64,000 nt of DNA, taken from JAWWPG01 sp033850885 (GTDB lineage: Bacteria; Actinomycetota; Actinomycetes; Propionibacteriales; Nocardioidaceae). Within the stretch, counting starts at the first letter, position 1, and each line of letters starts with the position of its first letter. The DNA lies in the NCBI GenBank assembly GCA_033850885.1, contig JAWWPG010000020.1, positions 62,001 to 126,000 of the forward strand, read 5' to 3'. A program made the position numbers and the translations under genes. The notes beneath the pieces are model-generated. The model saw nothing but the letters and a program-made list of their open reading frames with translations. It did no database searches and was not told the DNA's origin. Positions 8,563 through 17,901 of the stretch are shown here, in pieces.

Positions 8563-9354
8563 GTGAACAAGCGCGCGCTCGTACGCCGTCCGGGTCCCCG
8601 CCTGGCTGAGGGGCTGGTCACGCACATCGAGCGTTCCACCATCGACCTTGACCTGGCGCAACGTCAGTGGGACGGGTATGTCGCCGCCCTGCACGACGAG
8701 GGCTGGGAGACGATCGAGGTTCCGTCGGCCGATGACTGTCCGGACGCGGTCTTCGTCGAGGACACCGCGGTCGTCTACGGCGACTTGGCGGTCATCTCGC
8801 GTCCAGGTGCTGACGAGCGCAAGCCCGAGACGGCCGCGGTCGAGGAGCTTCTTGCCGGGCTCGGCTATCGGATCGCGCGCATCCAGGGTCCCGGGACCCT
8901 CGACGGCGGTGACGTGCTCAAGCATGACGGCACTGTGTGGGTCGGTCTGGGCGGCCGCACGAACCGGTCCGGTCTCGATCAGCTCGCCGAGGCACTGGAG
9001 CCGCTTGGTGCCAGGGTGGTCGGCGTACCGATCAGCAAGGTGCTGCACCTGAAGTCCGCCGTCACCGCGCTGCCGGATGGCACCGTCGTGGGCTACCCGC
9101 CGCTGGTCGACGACCCGACCGCCTGGGAGAGCTGGCTTGACGTCCCGGAGGAGGCGGGCTCGCACGTCGTGCTGCTCGACGAACAGACCGTTCTGATGTC
9201 CACGAGCGCACCGCGCACGGCAGAGCTGTTCGCTGCCCGCGGGCTGCGGGTGGTGGCGGTCGACCTGACGGAGTACGAGAAGCTCGAGGGCTGTGTCACC
9301 TGCCTCTCGGTGCGGCTGCGATCGACGCCAGCGCCCGCGCAAGCCCGGCAGTAG
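8563..9354 (+). CDS. Dimethylarginine dimethylaminohydrolase (DDAH)
   Basis: The 263-residue protein belongs to the amidinotransferase fold. FVEDTAVV, GTLDGGDVL, HLKS with His162 and a C-terminal Cys247 (in VTCLSVR) match the DDAH catalytic set, with spacing like the Pseudomonas enzyme. DDAH hydrolyses N-omega-methylated arginines to citrulline and methylamines in the cytoplasm. The GTG at 8563 begins the conserved N-terminus. The next gene starts 10 bases after the stop, so the two may be co-transcribed. A citrulline- or arginine-using relative with another substrate cannot be excluded. Confidence 0.85.
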   Translation: MNKRALVRRPGPRLAEGLVTHIERSTIDLDLAQRQWDGYVAALHDEGWETIEVPSADDCPDAVFVEDTAVVYGDLAVISRPGADERKPETAAVEELLAGLGYRIARIQGPGTLDGGDVLKHDGTVWVGLGGRTNRSGLDQLAEALEPLGARVVGVPISKVLHLKSAVTALPDGTVVGYPPLVDDPTAWESWLDVPEEAGSHVVLLDEQTVLMSTSAPRTAELFAARGLRVVAVDLTEYEKLEGCVTCLSVRLRSTPAPAQARQ

Positions 9355-9364
9355 GTTGGCTGGG

Positions 9365-10321
9365 ATGAAGCACCCATCGGCGTCGTACTTCGACACAACG
9401 AGCTGGGATCCGCGCGATGTGGTTTCGGGCGGCTCCCGGATGGTGCCGATCAGGACACCCGGCGGCGAGTTTCGTGTTTGGACCAAACGGGTCGGCAGCA
9501 ACCCGGACGTCAAGGTGCTGCTGCTGCACGGCGGTCCCGGCGCCACCGACGAGCTCTATGAATGCTTTGACACCTGGTTCCCCGGTGCGGGTATCGAGTA
9601 CTACTACTACGACCAGCTCGGCTCGTTCCGCAGCGACCAACCCGACGACGCGTCGCTGTGGGACCTTGCGCGTTTCGTGGACGAGGTCGAGCAGGTCCGG
9701 AAGGCGCTGACGCTCGATAGCAGCAACTTCGTGCTCCTCGGGCAGTCGTGGGGCGGGCTGCTCGCGATGGAGTACGCCGTCCACCACCAGCACCACCTCA
9801 AGGGTCTGGTGATCTCCAACATGATGTCCAGCGCGCGGCTCTACAACGCGTACGCCGAGGACGTCCTGATGCCCCAGATGGACCAGGCGGTGCTAGCCGA
9901 GATCAAACGGTTCGAGGCCGAGGGCACTACCGACGACCCGCGTTACGAGCAGCTGCTGATGGAGCACCATTACGTCCTGCATGTCTGCAGGTTGCCTCTC
10001 GAGGATTGGCCCGACCCGGTCACCCGGGCGCTCGCTCACATCAACCCGGCCATCTACGTGCCGATGCAAGGCCCCAGCGAACTCGGGCTGAGCGGCACCC
10101 TGGAGAGCTGGGACCGTTCCGGCGACCTGTCGCAGGTCAACGTTCCGACGCTGGTGATCGGAGCCACCCACGACACGATGGATCCCGAACACATGCGGTG
10201 GATGTCGGAGCAGTTGCCTCAGGGGCGCTACCTACATTGCCCTAACGGCAGCCACCTTTCGCAGTTCGACGACCCCGAGCATTTCTTCCCGGGCTTGATC
10301 GACTACCTGCAGTCACTCTGA
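9365..10321 (+). CDS. Proline iminopeptidase-family alpha/beta hydrolase
   Basis: The 318-residue protein has HGGPG (oxyanion hole), GQSWGG with Ser128 as nucleophile, and a late GATHDTMDP segment and GSHLSQFDDP carrying Asp and His. This matches peptidase family S33 (proline iminopeptidase and tricorn-interacting factor F1 types), which removes N-terminal residues from short peptides. There is no signal peptide, so it is cytoplasmic. The ATG at 9365 fits the family start; it follows the DDAH gene by 10 bases. Confidence 0.85.
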   Translation: MKHPSASYFDTTSWDPRDVVSGGSRMVPIRTPGGEFRVWTKRVGSNPDVKVLLLHGGPGATDELYECFDTWFPGAGIEYYYYDQLGSFRSDQPDDASLWDLARFVDEVEQVRKALTLDSSNFVLLGQSWGGLLAMEYAVHHQHHLKGLVISNMMSSARLYNAYAEDVLMPQMDQAVLAEIKRFEAEGTTDDPRYEQLLMEHHYVLHVCRLPLEDWPDPVTRALAHINPAIYVPMQGPSELGLSGTLESWDRSGDLSQVNVPTLVIGATHDTMDPEHMRWMSEQLPQGRYLHCPNGSHLSQFDDPEHFFPGLIDYLQSL

Positions 10322-10328
10322 TTCGCAA

Positions 10329-10342
10329 GACCGGGCCCGGTC
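10329..10342. repeat. 14-bp perfect palindrome between convergent genes
   Basis: GACCGGGCCCGGTC lies just after the peptidase stop and before the convergent DUF2182 stop. It may help termination but has no loop and no T-run. Confidence 0.3.
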
Positions 10343-10372
10343 AACACCTAACGCGTTGCGCTTCTTGTCTTG

Positions 10373-11200
10373 TCAGGAGCCCATCGGTGTCATCACGGGC
10401 ATCGAGCCGTGCCCTGGAAGGGTGAGAGCAGGTAGTGCGTCTGGTGCCACCAGGACGAGCAGACCGAGTGCAAGGAGTACGAGTGCCGTGCCATAAGTCG
10501 CTGCTCGGCGCCAGGGCAGGATCTTCTCGATTGCAATGAGCCCAGCGACGATCGCCATCCACGTGACACTCATGACGCCCAACGCGAAGAGTGACGCCAT
10601 GAGAGCCCAGCAGCAACCGACGCACCACGCACCATTCTTGCCCCCCATGCGAAGCGCGCCTGACCATCCGGCCCGCCATGACCCGAGAAGGGCACCGAGT
10701 GGGCTGCGGCACTTGCCCAGACATGCGGTCTTGAGTGGTGTCAGCTCGTAGCCGGCCGCCAGGATGAGTGTTGCTCCGGCCAGTGGGCGGCCCGCGTGTC
10801 CCCACGCCAGGTCGCCGCCGGCCGCGTGGTTTCCGACCACCCCGGTCATGAAGGCGATGACTCCGGCGGCAGCCCACGTGGCGAGGTATCCGCTGGTGAA
10901 CACCAGCGGCATCAGCCGCGACCCTCCGCTCATCCGCGAGTACAACGCAATCGTCGGAGCCACCGACGGGAACATCATCGCCGCCATCATGACGATCCAG
11001 ACACTGAGGAACCAGCCGAACGTCCCGAGACCGGTCCAGGGCCCGTTGTCCATGCCGCGCATCTGCCCGACCGTCCACCACCAGCCGGCGCCGGCGAGCA
11101 CGAAGAGGGCGACGACCAGTCCCAACTGAGCGCGGGCGGCTGCGAACGCGGGAAGAAGACCTGACCCGGGGCCTGAACCCCTTGTCTCGAGGTGGGTCAT
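10373..11200 (-). CDS. DUF2182 multi-pass membrane protein
   Basis: The 275-residue protein has about six hydrophobic segments and the hallmarks of DUF2182, predicted metal-binding integral membrane proteins: WIVMMAAMMFPS, YELTPLKTACLGKCRSP and a GKNGAWCVGCCWALM segment rich in Cys. Its start lies 4 bases after the DUF1326 stop, so the two form one transcription unit. DUF1326 and DUF2182 are often neighbours, which suggests a shared membrane or metal function, but none is established. Confidence 0.85.
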   Translation of the reverse strand: MTHLETRGSGPGSGLLPAFAAARAQLGLVVALFVLAGAGWWWTVGQMRGMDNGPWTGLGTFGWFLSVWIVMMAAMMFPSVAPTIALYSRMSGGSRLMPLVFTSGYLATWAAAGVIAFMTGVVGNHAAGGDLAWGHAGRPLAGATLILAAGYELTPLKTACLGKCRSPLGALLGSWRAGWSGALRMGGKNGAWCVGCCWALMASLFALGVMSVTWMAIVAGLIAIEKILPWRRAATYGTALVLLALGLLVLVAPDALPALTLPGHGSMPVMTPMGS

Positions 11201-11204
11201 TCCG

Positions 11205-11807
11205 TCAGGCGGTCCATGAGAAGTCCGACTTCGACAATCCCGTCTTACCCTCGTACTCGATGCCGAAGGCGCTGATCCGGGACCGCTTCGCTTCGGCCAT
11301 CGTCAGATCCGACCCAGCCGGGTGGAACATCCCGGAGAACCGCACCGGCTCGCCTGTCTCCACACCGAACGGAACGATGTCCTCGATTTCGAAGTCGATG
11401 ACGTCGCCGACACGGACACTGTGCCGCAGCCCGTCATCCTCGACCTCGATTGCCGCGCGTTGAACACCCAGCATCTCGCCGATCAGCGGAGCGAGCCCAG
11501 CCATGGGCCCACCCAGCTGGCCGCTAAAGACCTGAACGAGGTTGTCGAACTGCGCCGCCGTCGCCTGGTCGTCGACGAACACGCCGACGCGCCAGTTACC
11601 ATCCGTCATCACCTTCGGCGTATCGGCTATGAGCGCGACCTTGCATCCGGCGATGTCCGTGCCCTCGACCGCTCCCTCACGAATGTTGAAGACAAGAGTC
11701 ACGCGACAGAAGTCGTACGTGGCTCCGTGGTCGAATGAGAGGTTGCACGGGCACATCAGCTCGCACGAGCAGGTCTCGACATAGCTGCCGGTCAAGTTCC
11801 AAGACAT
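11205..11807 (-). CDS. DUF1326 domain protein
   Basis: The protein has 200 residues and starts MSWNLTGSYVETCSCELMCPC, the Cys-rich opening typical of DUF1326. An in-frame start lies 9 codons upstream, but the ATG at 11807 is preferred because AAGGGGA sits about 6 bases ahead of it. The clustered cysteines (four within the first 20 residues) suggest metal binding. It is the first gene of a two-gene unit with the DUF2182 membrane protein. No reaction is known for this family. Confidence 0.85.
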   Translation of the reverse strand: MSWNLTGSYVETCSCELMCPCNLSFDHGATYDFCRVTLVFNIREGAVEGTDIAGCKVALIADTPKVMTDGNWRVGVFVDDQATAAQFDNLVQVFSGQLGGPMAGLAPLIGEMLGVQRAAIEVEDDGLRHSVRVGDVIDFEIEDIVPFGVETGEPVRFSGMFHPAGSDLTMAEAKRSRISAFGIEYEGKTGLSKSDFSWTA

Positions 11808-11969
11808 CGAAGTCCCCTTCTCGATAGAGGCCAAGTCTCCCGCCGTCCCGATGAACCGTCAACGCCCGGGACATCGCCGCGGTAGAGGCTGCGCCTCATC
11901 ACCGCGGCAGCGCTGCGGCGGTACGGCGCCTTGGCGGAGGATCGACGTGACCGGACGGGATACTACCTC

Positions 11970-13574
11970 TCAGACTTCGCCGCGGCGCTCGGCCCCGGTG
12001 GACTCGGCATCGTCGTGCACGTGCCTGCCGATCTCCATTTGAGGATGGCCGAGGAGAAATACGATCACGCCCACGACCGCCACCACGAACATGACCAAAA
12101 GCGTGATCCAATCGAGGTTGAAGTAGCCGCGAGGGCTGGTCAGACCGGTGGGGGCGACGACGTTGATCAACATCAGACCGAGGTACACGGCCGCCAGCAC
12201 CGTCACCGTCATGCCCCACCTGCCCATTCGGAAGCGGCCCTCCGGGATCCAGCCACGCGACCGCGCGATCAAAGCACCGACCACCGTGAGCAGGAAGGAC
12301 AAATAGATGCCGCTCACGCCGAACGAGACCAGCGACACCAGGGCGTTGATGTTGGCGGGGTACGTGATGAACAGGATCTTCTTGTCGTGGGTGGGGGAGT
12401 AGAAGACCAGCAGCACGAACAGCATCGTCACCACCGCACCGGCTATCAGGGCGTTGACGGGCGTACGGAAGCGATCGTTGACTTTCGAGATCCACTTCGA
12501 CGCCGGCAAAGCGCCGTCACGGGCGAAGGAGAACGCTAGCCGGCTTCCGGCGCCCTGCACCGACGTACCGCATGAGAAGAACGCGAAGATGATCAGCAGC
12601 AGCAGGAAGTCCTGCAGTCCGCTCGGCAGCTCGCCGAGGATGAACGGCACACCGCCACCGTTCACGGTATGCCCCACCGGGTCCCTGCCGCCCGGCATCG
12701 CCAGCAGCAGCCCCGCGGTGAGGATGAACGACGCGACTCCGCCCCAGATCAGCGCCTGCCGCATCGATCGTGGCACCTTCACGCCGGCGTCCTTCGTCTC
12801 CTCCGAGATGTCACCCGCGGACTCGAAGCCGTAGAAGATATACACCGGCGCGAGCACCGCGATCAGGGCGGCACCGAGAAGCCAGTTGCCGCCGAAGTCG
12901 AAGCCGAGCGCGTTGGTACCGGGGCTCTGTGCGCCCTGGGTGCTGAACAGGAACCCGAGTCCGTGGTGGAACCCGTCGATCGCCAGGATCAGGGCGATGC
13001 CGAGCGTGCCGACGATCTCGACGTACACCCCGAACTGGGCGACGCGGCCCATCACCTTGGCGCCGGTGATGTTCAGGATGGTCTGGATTATCACCAGACC
13101 GCCGGTGATGCACAGGATCGTCAGATGGTCGGTCGGGTCCAGGTTCCACCCGAACCAGTTGTGCGTCAGGGACGTGAAGTATCCAACCACCCCGGTGTCG
13201 ACGGCCGCCACCGTGATGAGCAGCGCGATCCCGTAAAACCAGCCGACGAACCAACCAAAGATCGGACCGACCGAGAACTTGCTGTATTGGTAGAGCGCGC
13301 CAGCGACCGGATAGTGACTCGCGAGCTCGCCGAAAACCAGCGCGACTAACAGCATCCCCGCGACTGGGATCCACGTCAGCCAGACGTACGCCGGTCCACC
13401 GGCCGCGACGCCCAGAACGAAGAGGGAGTAGATGCCGACCATGGGGGACAGATAGGTGAACGCCACCGAGAAGTTCGCGAACGGGCCGAGCACCCGGTTC
13501 AGCTGCGGCTGATAGCCCAGGCTCGACAGTCGGGCATCGTCGCCCACGTCCTCGACGGGGGAATGCTGCGCCAT
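11970..13574 (-). CDS. APC-superfamily amino acid permease
   Basis: The 534-residue protein has about 12 membrane segments. GPFANFSVAFTYLSPMVGIY matches the first helix region of APC permeases, and GFESAGDISEETKDAGVKVP is the conserved loop of amino acid/GABA-type members. The start is set by the sequence itself: AGGAGG directly touches an ATG at 13580, so the ATG at 13574, six bases further, is the well-spaced one. It is a likely proton-coupled amino acid or amine importer. It is divergent from the DinB-like gene; the 224-base gap should hold both promoters. Confidence 0.85.
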   Translation of the reverse strand: MAQHSPVEDVGDDARLSSLGYQPQLNRVLGPFANFSVAFTYLSPMVGIYSLFVLGVAAGGPAYVWLTWIPVAGMLLVALVFGELASHYPVAGALYQYSKFSVGPIFGWFVGWFYGIALLITVAAVDTGVVGYFTSLTHNWFGWNLDPTDHLTILCITGGLVIIQTILNITGAKVMGRVAQFGVYVEIVGTLGIALILAIDGFHHGLGFLFSTQGAQSPGTNALGFDFGGNWLLGAALIAVLAPVYIFYGFESAGDISEETKDAGVKVPRSMRQALIWGGVASFILTAGLLLAMPGGRDPVGHTVNGGGVPFILGELPSGLQDFLLLLIIFAFFSCGTSVQGAGSRLAFSFARDGALPASKWISKVNDRFRTPVNALIAGAVVTMLFVLLVFYSPTHDKKILFITYPANINALVSLVSFGVSGIYLSFLLTVVGALIARSRGWIPEGRFRMGRWGMTVTVLAAVYLGLMLINVVAPTGLTSPRGYFNLDWITLLVMFVVAVVGVIVFLLGHPQMEIGRHVHDDAESTGAERRGEV

Positions 13575-13798
13575 TGCCATCCTCCTGATCAGCCCCGTGC
13601 GACCAGTGTGGTGGGTAGGAGTGGCAGGTGCGACCCGCGACGCGCAGCAAAGCTCACAGGATCGGCTCGTCCTCGGCGGCCGCAGCTCGCGGTGCGTGGT
13701 CGGGCCTGCCGGGTCTTCCGAGCCGCTCCAGACGGCCACCTACATAGCACGTCATATTCCGGAAGCAGAACGTCCGGGGTGGGCGTTAACATGCGGCC

Positions 13799-14635
13799 AT
13801 GACGGCAGCCAACGACCATTCAGCTCCCCCGCCGGCCGGGCTCGATCTGCCGGTGGAGGCGCAGTTCGGACCCCACCGGTTCTACGCCGGCGAGGGCGGC
13901 GGCAGTACGGAACTGCGGGGAGCCAGGTTAGACGTCGCGGACCTGCGCGGCGCCCGGTTCACCGACTGTGACCTGAGCGGCATGACGATCCGCGACGGCT
14001 GGCTGGTCGACGTCACCATCTCCGGCTACCTCAGTAACGTGACCGTCAATGGGGTCGACGTGTGCGACTTCGTCAGCGCCGAACTGGACAGGCGGCACCC
14101 CGAGCGCGTGCAGTTCCGCGAGACCCAGACGGCCGACGATTTGCGGGCTCTTTGGGGCACCATCGAGCGGCTGTGGGCGCAGGCAACCGAACGGGCGGGA
14201 CGGTTGCCGGCGACAGCGCTGACTCGCCAGGTCAACGAGGAGTGGTCCTTCGCGCAGACGCTGCGCCATCTGGTCTTCATCACCGATGCCTGGGCGAGCC
14301 GCCCAGTGCTGGACGAGGAGATGCCCTACCACCCGATCGGGCTGCCGCAGACCTGGTACCCCGCCGCGGAAGCGGCCGGGCTTGGCATCGACCTGGCCGC
14401 TGAGCCCGGCTACGACGACATCCTGGCCGCCCGCGCGGACCGGATGGCCGTGATCCGGAGGATCGTCGCCGGGCTGACCGATGACGGCCTCGGCCGAGTG
14501 TGCCGGCGGTCGCCCGCACCGGGTTACCCGGAAGAAGAGCGCACGGTCGCCGATTGTGTCGCCGTGGTGATGGACGAGGAGATCGAGCACTACCGGTTCG
14601 CGGTGCGCGACCTGGCAGTCCTGGAATCCAGGTAG
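13799..14635 (+). CDS. DinB-family protein with N-terminal pentapeptide-like repeats
   Basis: The protein has 278 residues. Residues about 40-90 read TELRGARLDVADLRGARFTDCDLSGMT, a short run of A(D/N)LXX pentapeptide repeats. Residues about 105-275 form a DinB/YfiT-like four-helix domain with EEWSFAQTLRHLVFITDAW and DEEIEHYRFAVRDL, whose His residues would bind a metal. DinB-like proteins are often thiol-dependent (mycothiol or bacillithiol) transferases. The combination with pentapeptide repeats is known in actinobacteria, but its role is not. Confidence 0.75.
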   Translation: MTAANDHSAPPPAGLDLPVEAQFGPHRFYAGEGGGSTELRGARLDVADLRGARFTDCDLSGMTIRDGWLVDVTISGYLSNVTVNGVDVCDFVSAELDRRHPERVQFRETQTADDLRALWGTIERLWAQATERAGRLPATALTRQVNEEWSFAQTLRHLVFITDAWASRPVLDEEMPYHPIGLPQTWYPAAEAAGLGIDLAAEPGYDDILAARADRMAVIRRIVAGLTDDGLGRVCRRSPAPGYPEEERTVADCVAVVMDEEIEHYRFAVRDLAVLESR

Positions 14636-14704
14636 CTCGCGTGCCGCCCCGCAGGTCGTCAGCCAAGCATTATGGTCAATTTATACGGTCATCGGGAGGT
14701 TGGC

Positions 14705-15370
14705 GTGTCCACGGCTCGGAGGGAGGGATCCGGTTGGATATCGGCGTGGCTCGCGACCGCTTTGCTGACAGCTGCCTGCTCAGGCGCGGGAAGTCCCTCG
14801 GCAGGTTCATCGGTCCCTCCGCCATCGGGCGGCTCGGCATCTCGCACGGTGGCGCACTCCCCAGCCAACAGCAGATCCCCGTCTCGGGACACCCCGTCCT
14901 CGAGCCGGCCGACCCGGTCTGGTCCGACGAAAACGGCACCTCCTGTGCCGCCTTGCGGCTCGGCCGACCTTGCCGTCGCCCTGGTAGGTGGTCAGCCGGC
15001 CGCAGGTAGCGTCTACTCCAAATTGGTGATGACCAACACCAGTGACCATGTCTGCTCCACGGGAGGCTTCGCCGGTGTCTCGTACGTGGGCCACGGTAAC
15101 GGCACCCAGATCGGCGCGCCCGCACGCCGCATATCCGCACACCAGGTGCAAACCCTGCTGCTCCATCCTGGGGCAAGCGCCGTTGCGGCACTTCAGGAGG
15201 CGAACGCACGGAACTACCCGCCCGTGCGCTGCGGCCCCACCCCGGCCGACGGACTGAGGGTGTACCCGCCGAACCAGACGGCAGCCGTCTACATCCGGCA
15301 TCCCACCCTCGCCTGCAGCAAGAACGGGGTCGACCTGCTCAGCCTCGCTCCATTCCACGCCGTGGGCTGA
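14705..15370 (+). CDS. DUF4232 lipoprotein
   Basis: The precursor has 221 residues with a lipobox LLTAAC, a Ser/Pro/Thr-rich linker and a C-terminal DUF4232 domain (CGSADLAV, LVMTNTSDHVCSTGGFAG, then VYIRHPTLAC). The GTG at 14705 is preferred over an earlier in-frame start because GGGAGG lies 6 bases before it and it gives a proper lipoprotein signal. It is probably anchored outside the membrane; the domain's function is unknown. A second DUF4232 lipoprotein is at 20953. Confidence 0.75.
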   Translation: MSTARREGSGWISAWLATALLTAACSGAGSPSAGSSVPPPSGGSASRTVAHSPANSRSPSRDTPSSSRPTRSGPTKTAPPVPPCGSADLAVALVGGQPAAGSVYSKLVMTNTSDHVCSTGGFAGVSYVGHGNGTQIGAPARRISAHQVQTLLLHPGASAVAALQEANARNYPPVRCGPTPADGLRVYPPNQTAAVYIRHPTLACSKNGVDLLSLAPFHAVG

Positions 15371-15490
15371 TGCACCTCGCCCCATCGACTTGCGGAGGCT
15401 TGCCTGGTCGTGGCTACCGCTCTGCCGGGGGTGCCGGCCGTGCTCGGCGTTCACGCCCGTCGGCGCTTGCGGTCATGGCACACTTCCAAG

Positions 15491-16114
15491 ATGCCCCACA
15501 TCCGAGTCAGCGACTACGGGGACCACATCAGCAAGCTGCGATCCCCGCAGGGCGATCTACCTCCGCACCGCCTGACGCAGGCGGTTCTCAGCCTCTGCGG
15601 CGACGATCAGCTGGAAACGGTCTTGTCCACCCGTCGCGAGGACGACAAAGGCTCGGAGTGGCGAGTCGTGGCACTCACGAAGACGAGCATCGTCTACGCG
15701 AGTGTGCAGGGCGGGGAGCGAGACTGGGATGCGGACAGCCACGTAGAGGACGAGAACCCGACCGGCTGGCTTCGGAACAGGTCGGACGTGGTGAGCATGG
15801 AGATCTCCCAGCTTCTGGGGGACACGCAGCCGGCTCAGTCCGAATGGAGGTGGGGCGTCGGCTGGATGGTTTGCTTTTCTGACGGCAGCTCGCTCGTCCT
15901 GCCGCTGTTCGCTGGCACAGTCGGACTGGCCGATGACCCCGGCGTCGACGAGATCGTCAAGGGGCTCCGGAAGAGTCTCTCGCAACGGTCCGGCCGAAGC
16001 GACGTGATACGTACACGCCCCCCGTCGACCAAGGCGTCAGGCAGTACGACTCCGGAACCTGGTGGTGAGAACAGCCTGCCGTCGAATGTTCGAGTGGCCG
16101 AAGATGCGCGCTGA
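15491..16114 (+). CDS. Hypothetical protein
   Basis: The frame runs from an upstream in-frame start at 15410, but MPHIRVSDYGDHISKL at 15491 looks like the natural beginning (207 residues). It is soluble, with a predicted mixed alpha/beta core (VVALTKTSIVYASV, then WGVGWMVCFSDGSSLVLPLF) and a low-complexity tail rich in Ser, Thr and Pro. No family was recognised. The core pattern, a strand 'LTKTSIVYASV' followed by a second domain, is reminiscent of PH-like small domains, but this is only an impression. The start is uncertain because no clear ribosome-binding site is seen. Confidence 0.5.
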   Translation: MPHIRVSDYGDHISKLRSPQGDLPPHRLTQAVLSLCGDDQLETVLSTRREDDKGSEWRVVALTKTSIVYASVQGGERDWDADSHVEDENPTGWLRNRSDVVSMEISQLLGDTQPAQSEWRWGVGWMVCFSDGSSLVLPLFAGTVGLADDPGVDEIVKGLRKSLSQRSGRSDVIRTRPPSTKASGSTTPEPGGENSLPSNVRVAEDAR

Positions 16115-16195
16115 CCAGGAACTTCTCCTTGGCGGGTCGGAGCAGAGTGTTGGCTGACGTTGCCAGCGGCACGGCTGCCTTGGTGGCTTGCGAGT

Positions 16196-16864
16196 ATGTT
16201 CGGCCGGGTGTCCACCCAGGCGCTGGTCTGTCTGCACGGACTGGGGAGAACTCCGTCTGACTGGGACGGCGTGCGACGGCACCTCGAGCAGCTCGGGAGG
16301 GTCGTCACTCCCGCGCTTCCTCGAGACGTCAGGCGAGCCCAGCAGGTCGCCGCGGACGCGACTCCGCCTGGGGCCATCCTGATCGGGCACTCACTGGGCG
16401 CGGTCATCGCCATGACGCTGGCGGCTGAGCCAGCCCGAGCCATCCGAGGTGTCGTGGCGTCCAGCTCGTTCTTCCCGCCGGCGCTCAACGGCCGTTCATG
16501 GCCCGATGCGCTCGTCGACTATGCCTGCCATCGGCTGGCGTTGGTACGGGATCTCAGGAACTCGGACCGGCGTACTCAGGCGCAAAGAAGCTTCAAGGGC
16601 ATCGGGTTCCTGGTCCGCACCGGCGCGCATCGGCGCGGGTTCCTTGCGACAACCGAGTCGATCACCGCGCCGCTTCTCGTCGTGCACGCGGAGGACGACC
16701 ACTACGTGCCTGTCGATTTCGCCATGGCCGCAGTGGGTCGTCGACCAGGTTGGGACATGGCGGTCCTCGCGGACGGTGGGCACTACCCCCATGTCAAGCG
16801 TGCGACGGAATGGTTGGCAGCTGTAGACCCATGGCTCGAGAGGCTCGTCGGCGGCTCGACCTAG
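16196..16864 (+). CDS. Alpha/beta hydrolase
   Basis: The protein has about 222 residues: LVCLHGLGRTPSDWDG (oxyanion segment), ILIGHSLGAVIA with the nucleophile Ser, HAEDDHYVP with the acid, and GGHYPH with the catalytic His. It therefore has a complete catalytic triad. The substrate is unknown. Several in-frame starts (16160, 16196, 16208) exist without a good ribosome-binding site; 16196 gives the most usual N-terminus. Confidence 0.7.
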   Translation: MFGRVSTQALVCLHGLGRTPSDWDGVRRHLEQLGRVVTPALPRDVRRAQQVAADATPPGAILIGHSLGAVIAMTLAAEPARAIRGVVASSSFFPPALNGRSWPDALVDYACHRLALVRDLRNSDRRTQAQRSFKGIGFLVRTGAHRRGFLATTESITAPLLVVHAEDDHYVPVDFAMAAVGRRPGWDMAVLADGGHYPHVKRATEWLAAVDPWLERLVGGST

Positions 16865-16995
16865 CTCGGCGATGGGCCTGCGGCCCCCAGGAGCAGTCGC
16901 CTAGTTTGACCCCTTGTCCCGCCGGGGGCCGAGGTCTAGATTCAACTACGGTGTCGCATCCACCCAACAAACTAAGGCTTCTAGGAGGGGCTCCA

Positions 16996-17283
16996 ATGGC
17001 TGTCGCGGTCGTCATGCAGTTTCCGGGTGGAACCACCGAGCAGTACGACGAGGTCGTCGAGAAGATGGGCTTCAAGCCGAATGGTCCAGGCCCGCATGGA
17101 GCCCTGTTTCACTGGGCGACCCAGACGTCGGAGGGCTTGCAGGTGACGGACGTCTGGGAGTCGCGGGAACAGTTCCAGGAGTTCTCAGACAGCCAGATCG
17201 GCCCGTTCTCGGCTGAGGTCGGAATCCCCGGGCCGCCCCAGGTGACGTTCCACGACGTGCACAACTACATGACCGCCGGCTAG
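16996..17283 (+). CDS. Small dimeric alpha-beta-barrel (ABM-like) protein
   Basis: This 95-residue protein starts MAVAVVMQFPGGTTEQYDEV and contains GALFHWATQTSEGLQVTDVWESREQF, the layout of small ferredoxin-like proteins related to antibiotic-biosynthesis monooxygenases. The ATG at 16996 has AGGAGGGG about 6 bases before it. No catalytic residue is recognisable, so its role, enzymatic or binding, is open. Confidence 0.7.
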   Translation: MAVAVVMQFPGGTTEQYDEVVEKMGFKPNGPGPHGALFHWATQTSEGLQVTDVWESREQFQEFSDSQIGPFSAEVGIPGPPQVTFHDVHNYMTAG

Positions 17284-17488
17284 TTTCGGGGATGGGCCGC
17301 GGCGCCGTTTGACGGCTGGCTGGGCGGCACGAAACGATCGACTCCACTTCCGGGCGCGCATGCCCTGGGAGGGAGTCGCGACGTCGCCGGTACGTTTCCT
17401 CGTGCCACGCGAAATGACCGATCGGCTGGCGAATGACGGGTAGCCTCGACCCAAGGTCGCTTCGGATCTGACACGAATGGGGTGCGGG

Positions 17489-17857
17489 ATGGCGAGCGAG
17501 AGCGGTCCAGGCGCGAGCGGTGATGTGCTCGGTACGTACATCCGTGCGCAACGCCAGCTGGCCGATCTCTCCCTACGTCAGCTTGCCGGTCTGAGCAACG
17601 TATCGAACGCCTATCTCAGTCAGATCGAGCGCGGTCTCCACCAACCGTCACTGAAGGTGCTCCGCGCGATCGCGGGCGCCCTGAACCTCTCCGGCGAGAC
17701 CTTGCTGACGCAGGCAGGGCTCATCGACCCGGACCCCCCGGTGGCCAAGAACGCGACCGGCGTCGAGGCAGCGATCCTCGACGACGGGCATCTCAGCGAC
17801 GAGGAGAAGCAGATCCTGGTCGGCCTCTACCGTCAGTTCAGTCAGCGGCACGACTGA
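17489..17857 (+). CDS. Xre-family transcriptional regulator of the PHA region
   Basis: This 122-residue protein has a Cro/CI-type helix-turn-helix at residues about 12-65: SLRQLAGLSNVSNAYLSQIE, then RGLHQPSLKVLRAIAGALN. The C-terminal 45 residues are short and acidic (GHLSDEEKQILVGLYRQF). An alternative ATG lies 12 bases upstream at 17477. It is followed by a strong terminator and then by the phasin gene with its own promoter, so it is a separate unit. Its position beside the phasin and phaC genes suggests that it controls them; that is inference. Confidence 0.8.
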   Translation: MASESGPGASGDVLGTYIRAQRQLADLSLRQLAGLSNVSNAYLSQIERGLHQPSLKVLRAIAGALNLSGETLLTQAGLIDPDPPVAKNATGVEAAILDDGHLSDEEKQILVGLYRQFSQRHD

Positions 17858-17901
17858 CAACCGGGCGTCGGTCCTCGCGCCGCATACCGGCGTCAGGTAG
17901 G

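Noticed and set aside
16906..16942. TTGACC and TAGATT as a promoter for the small ABM-like gene
   Set aside because: The spacing between the boxes is 25 bases, too long for a sigma-70 promoter.
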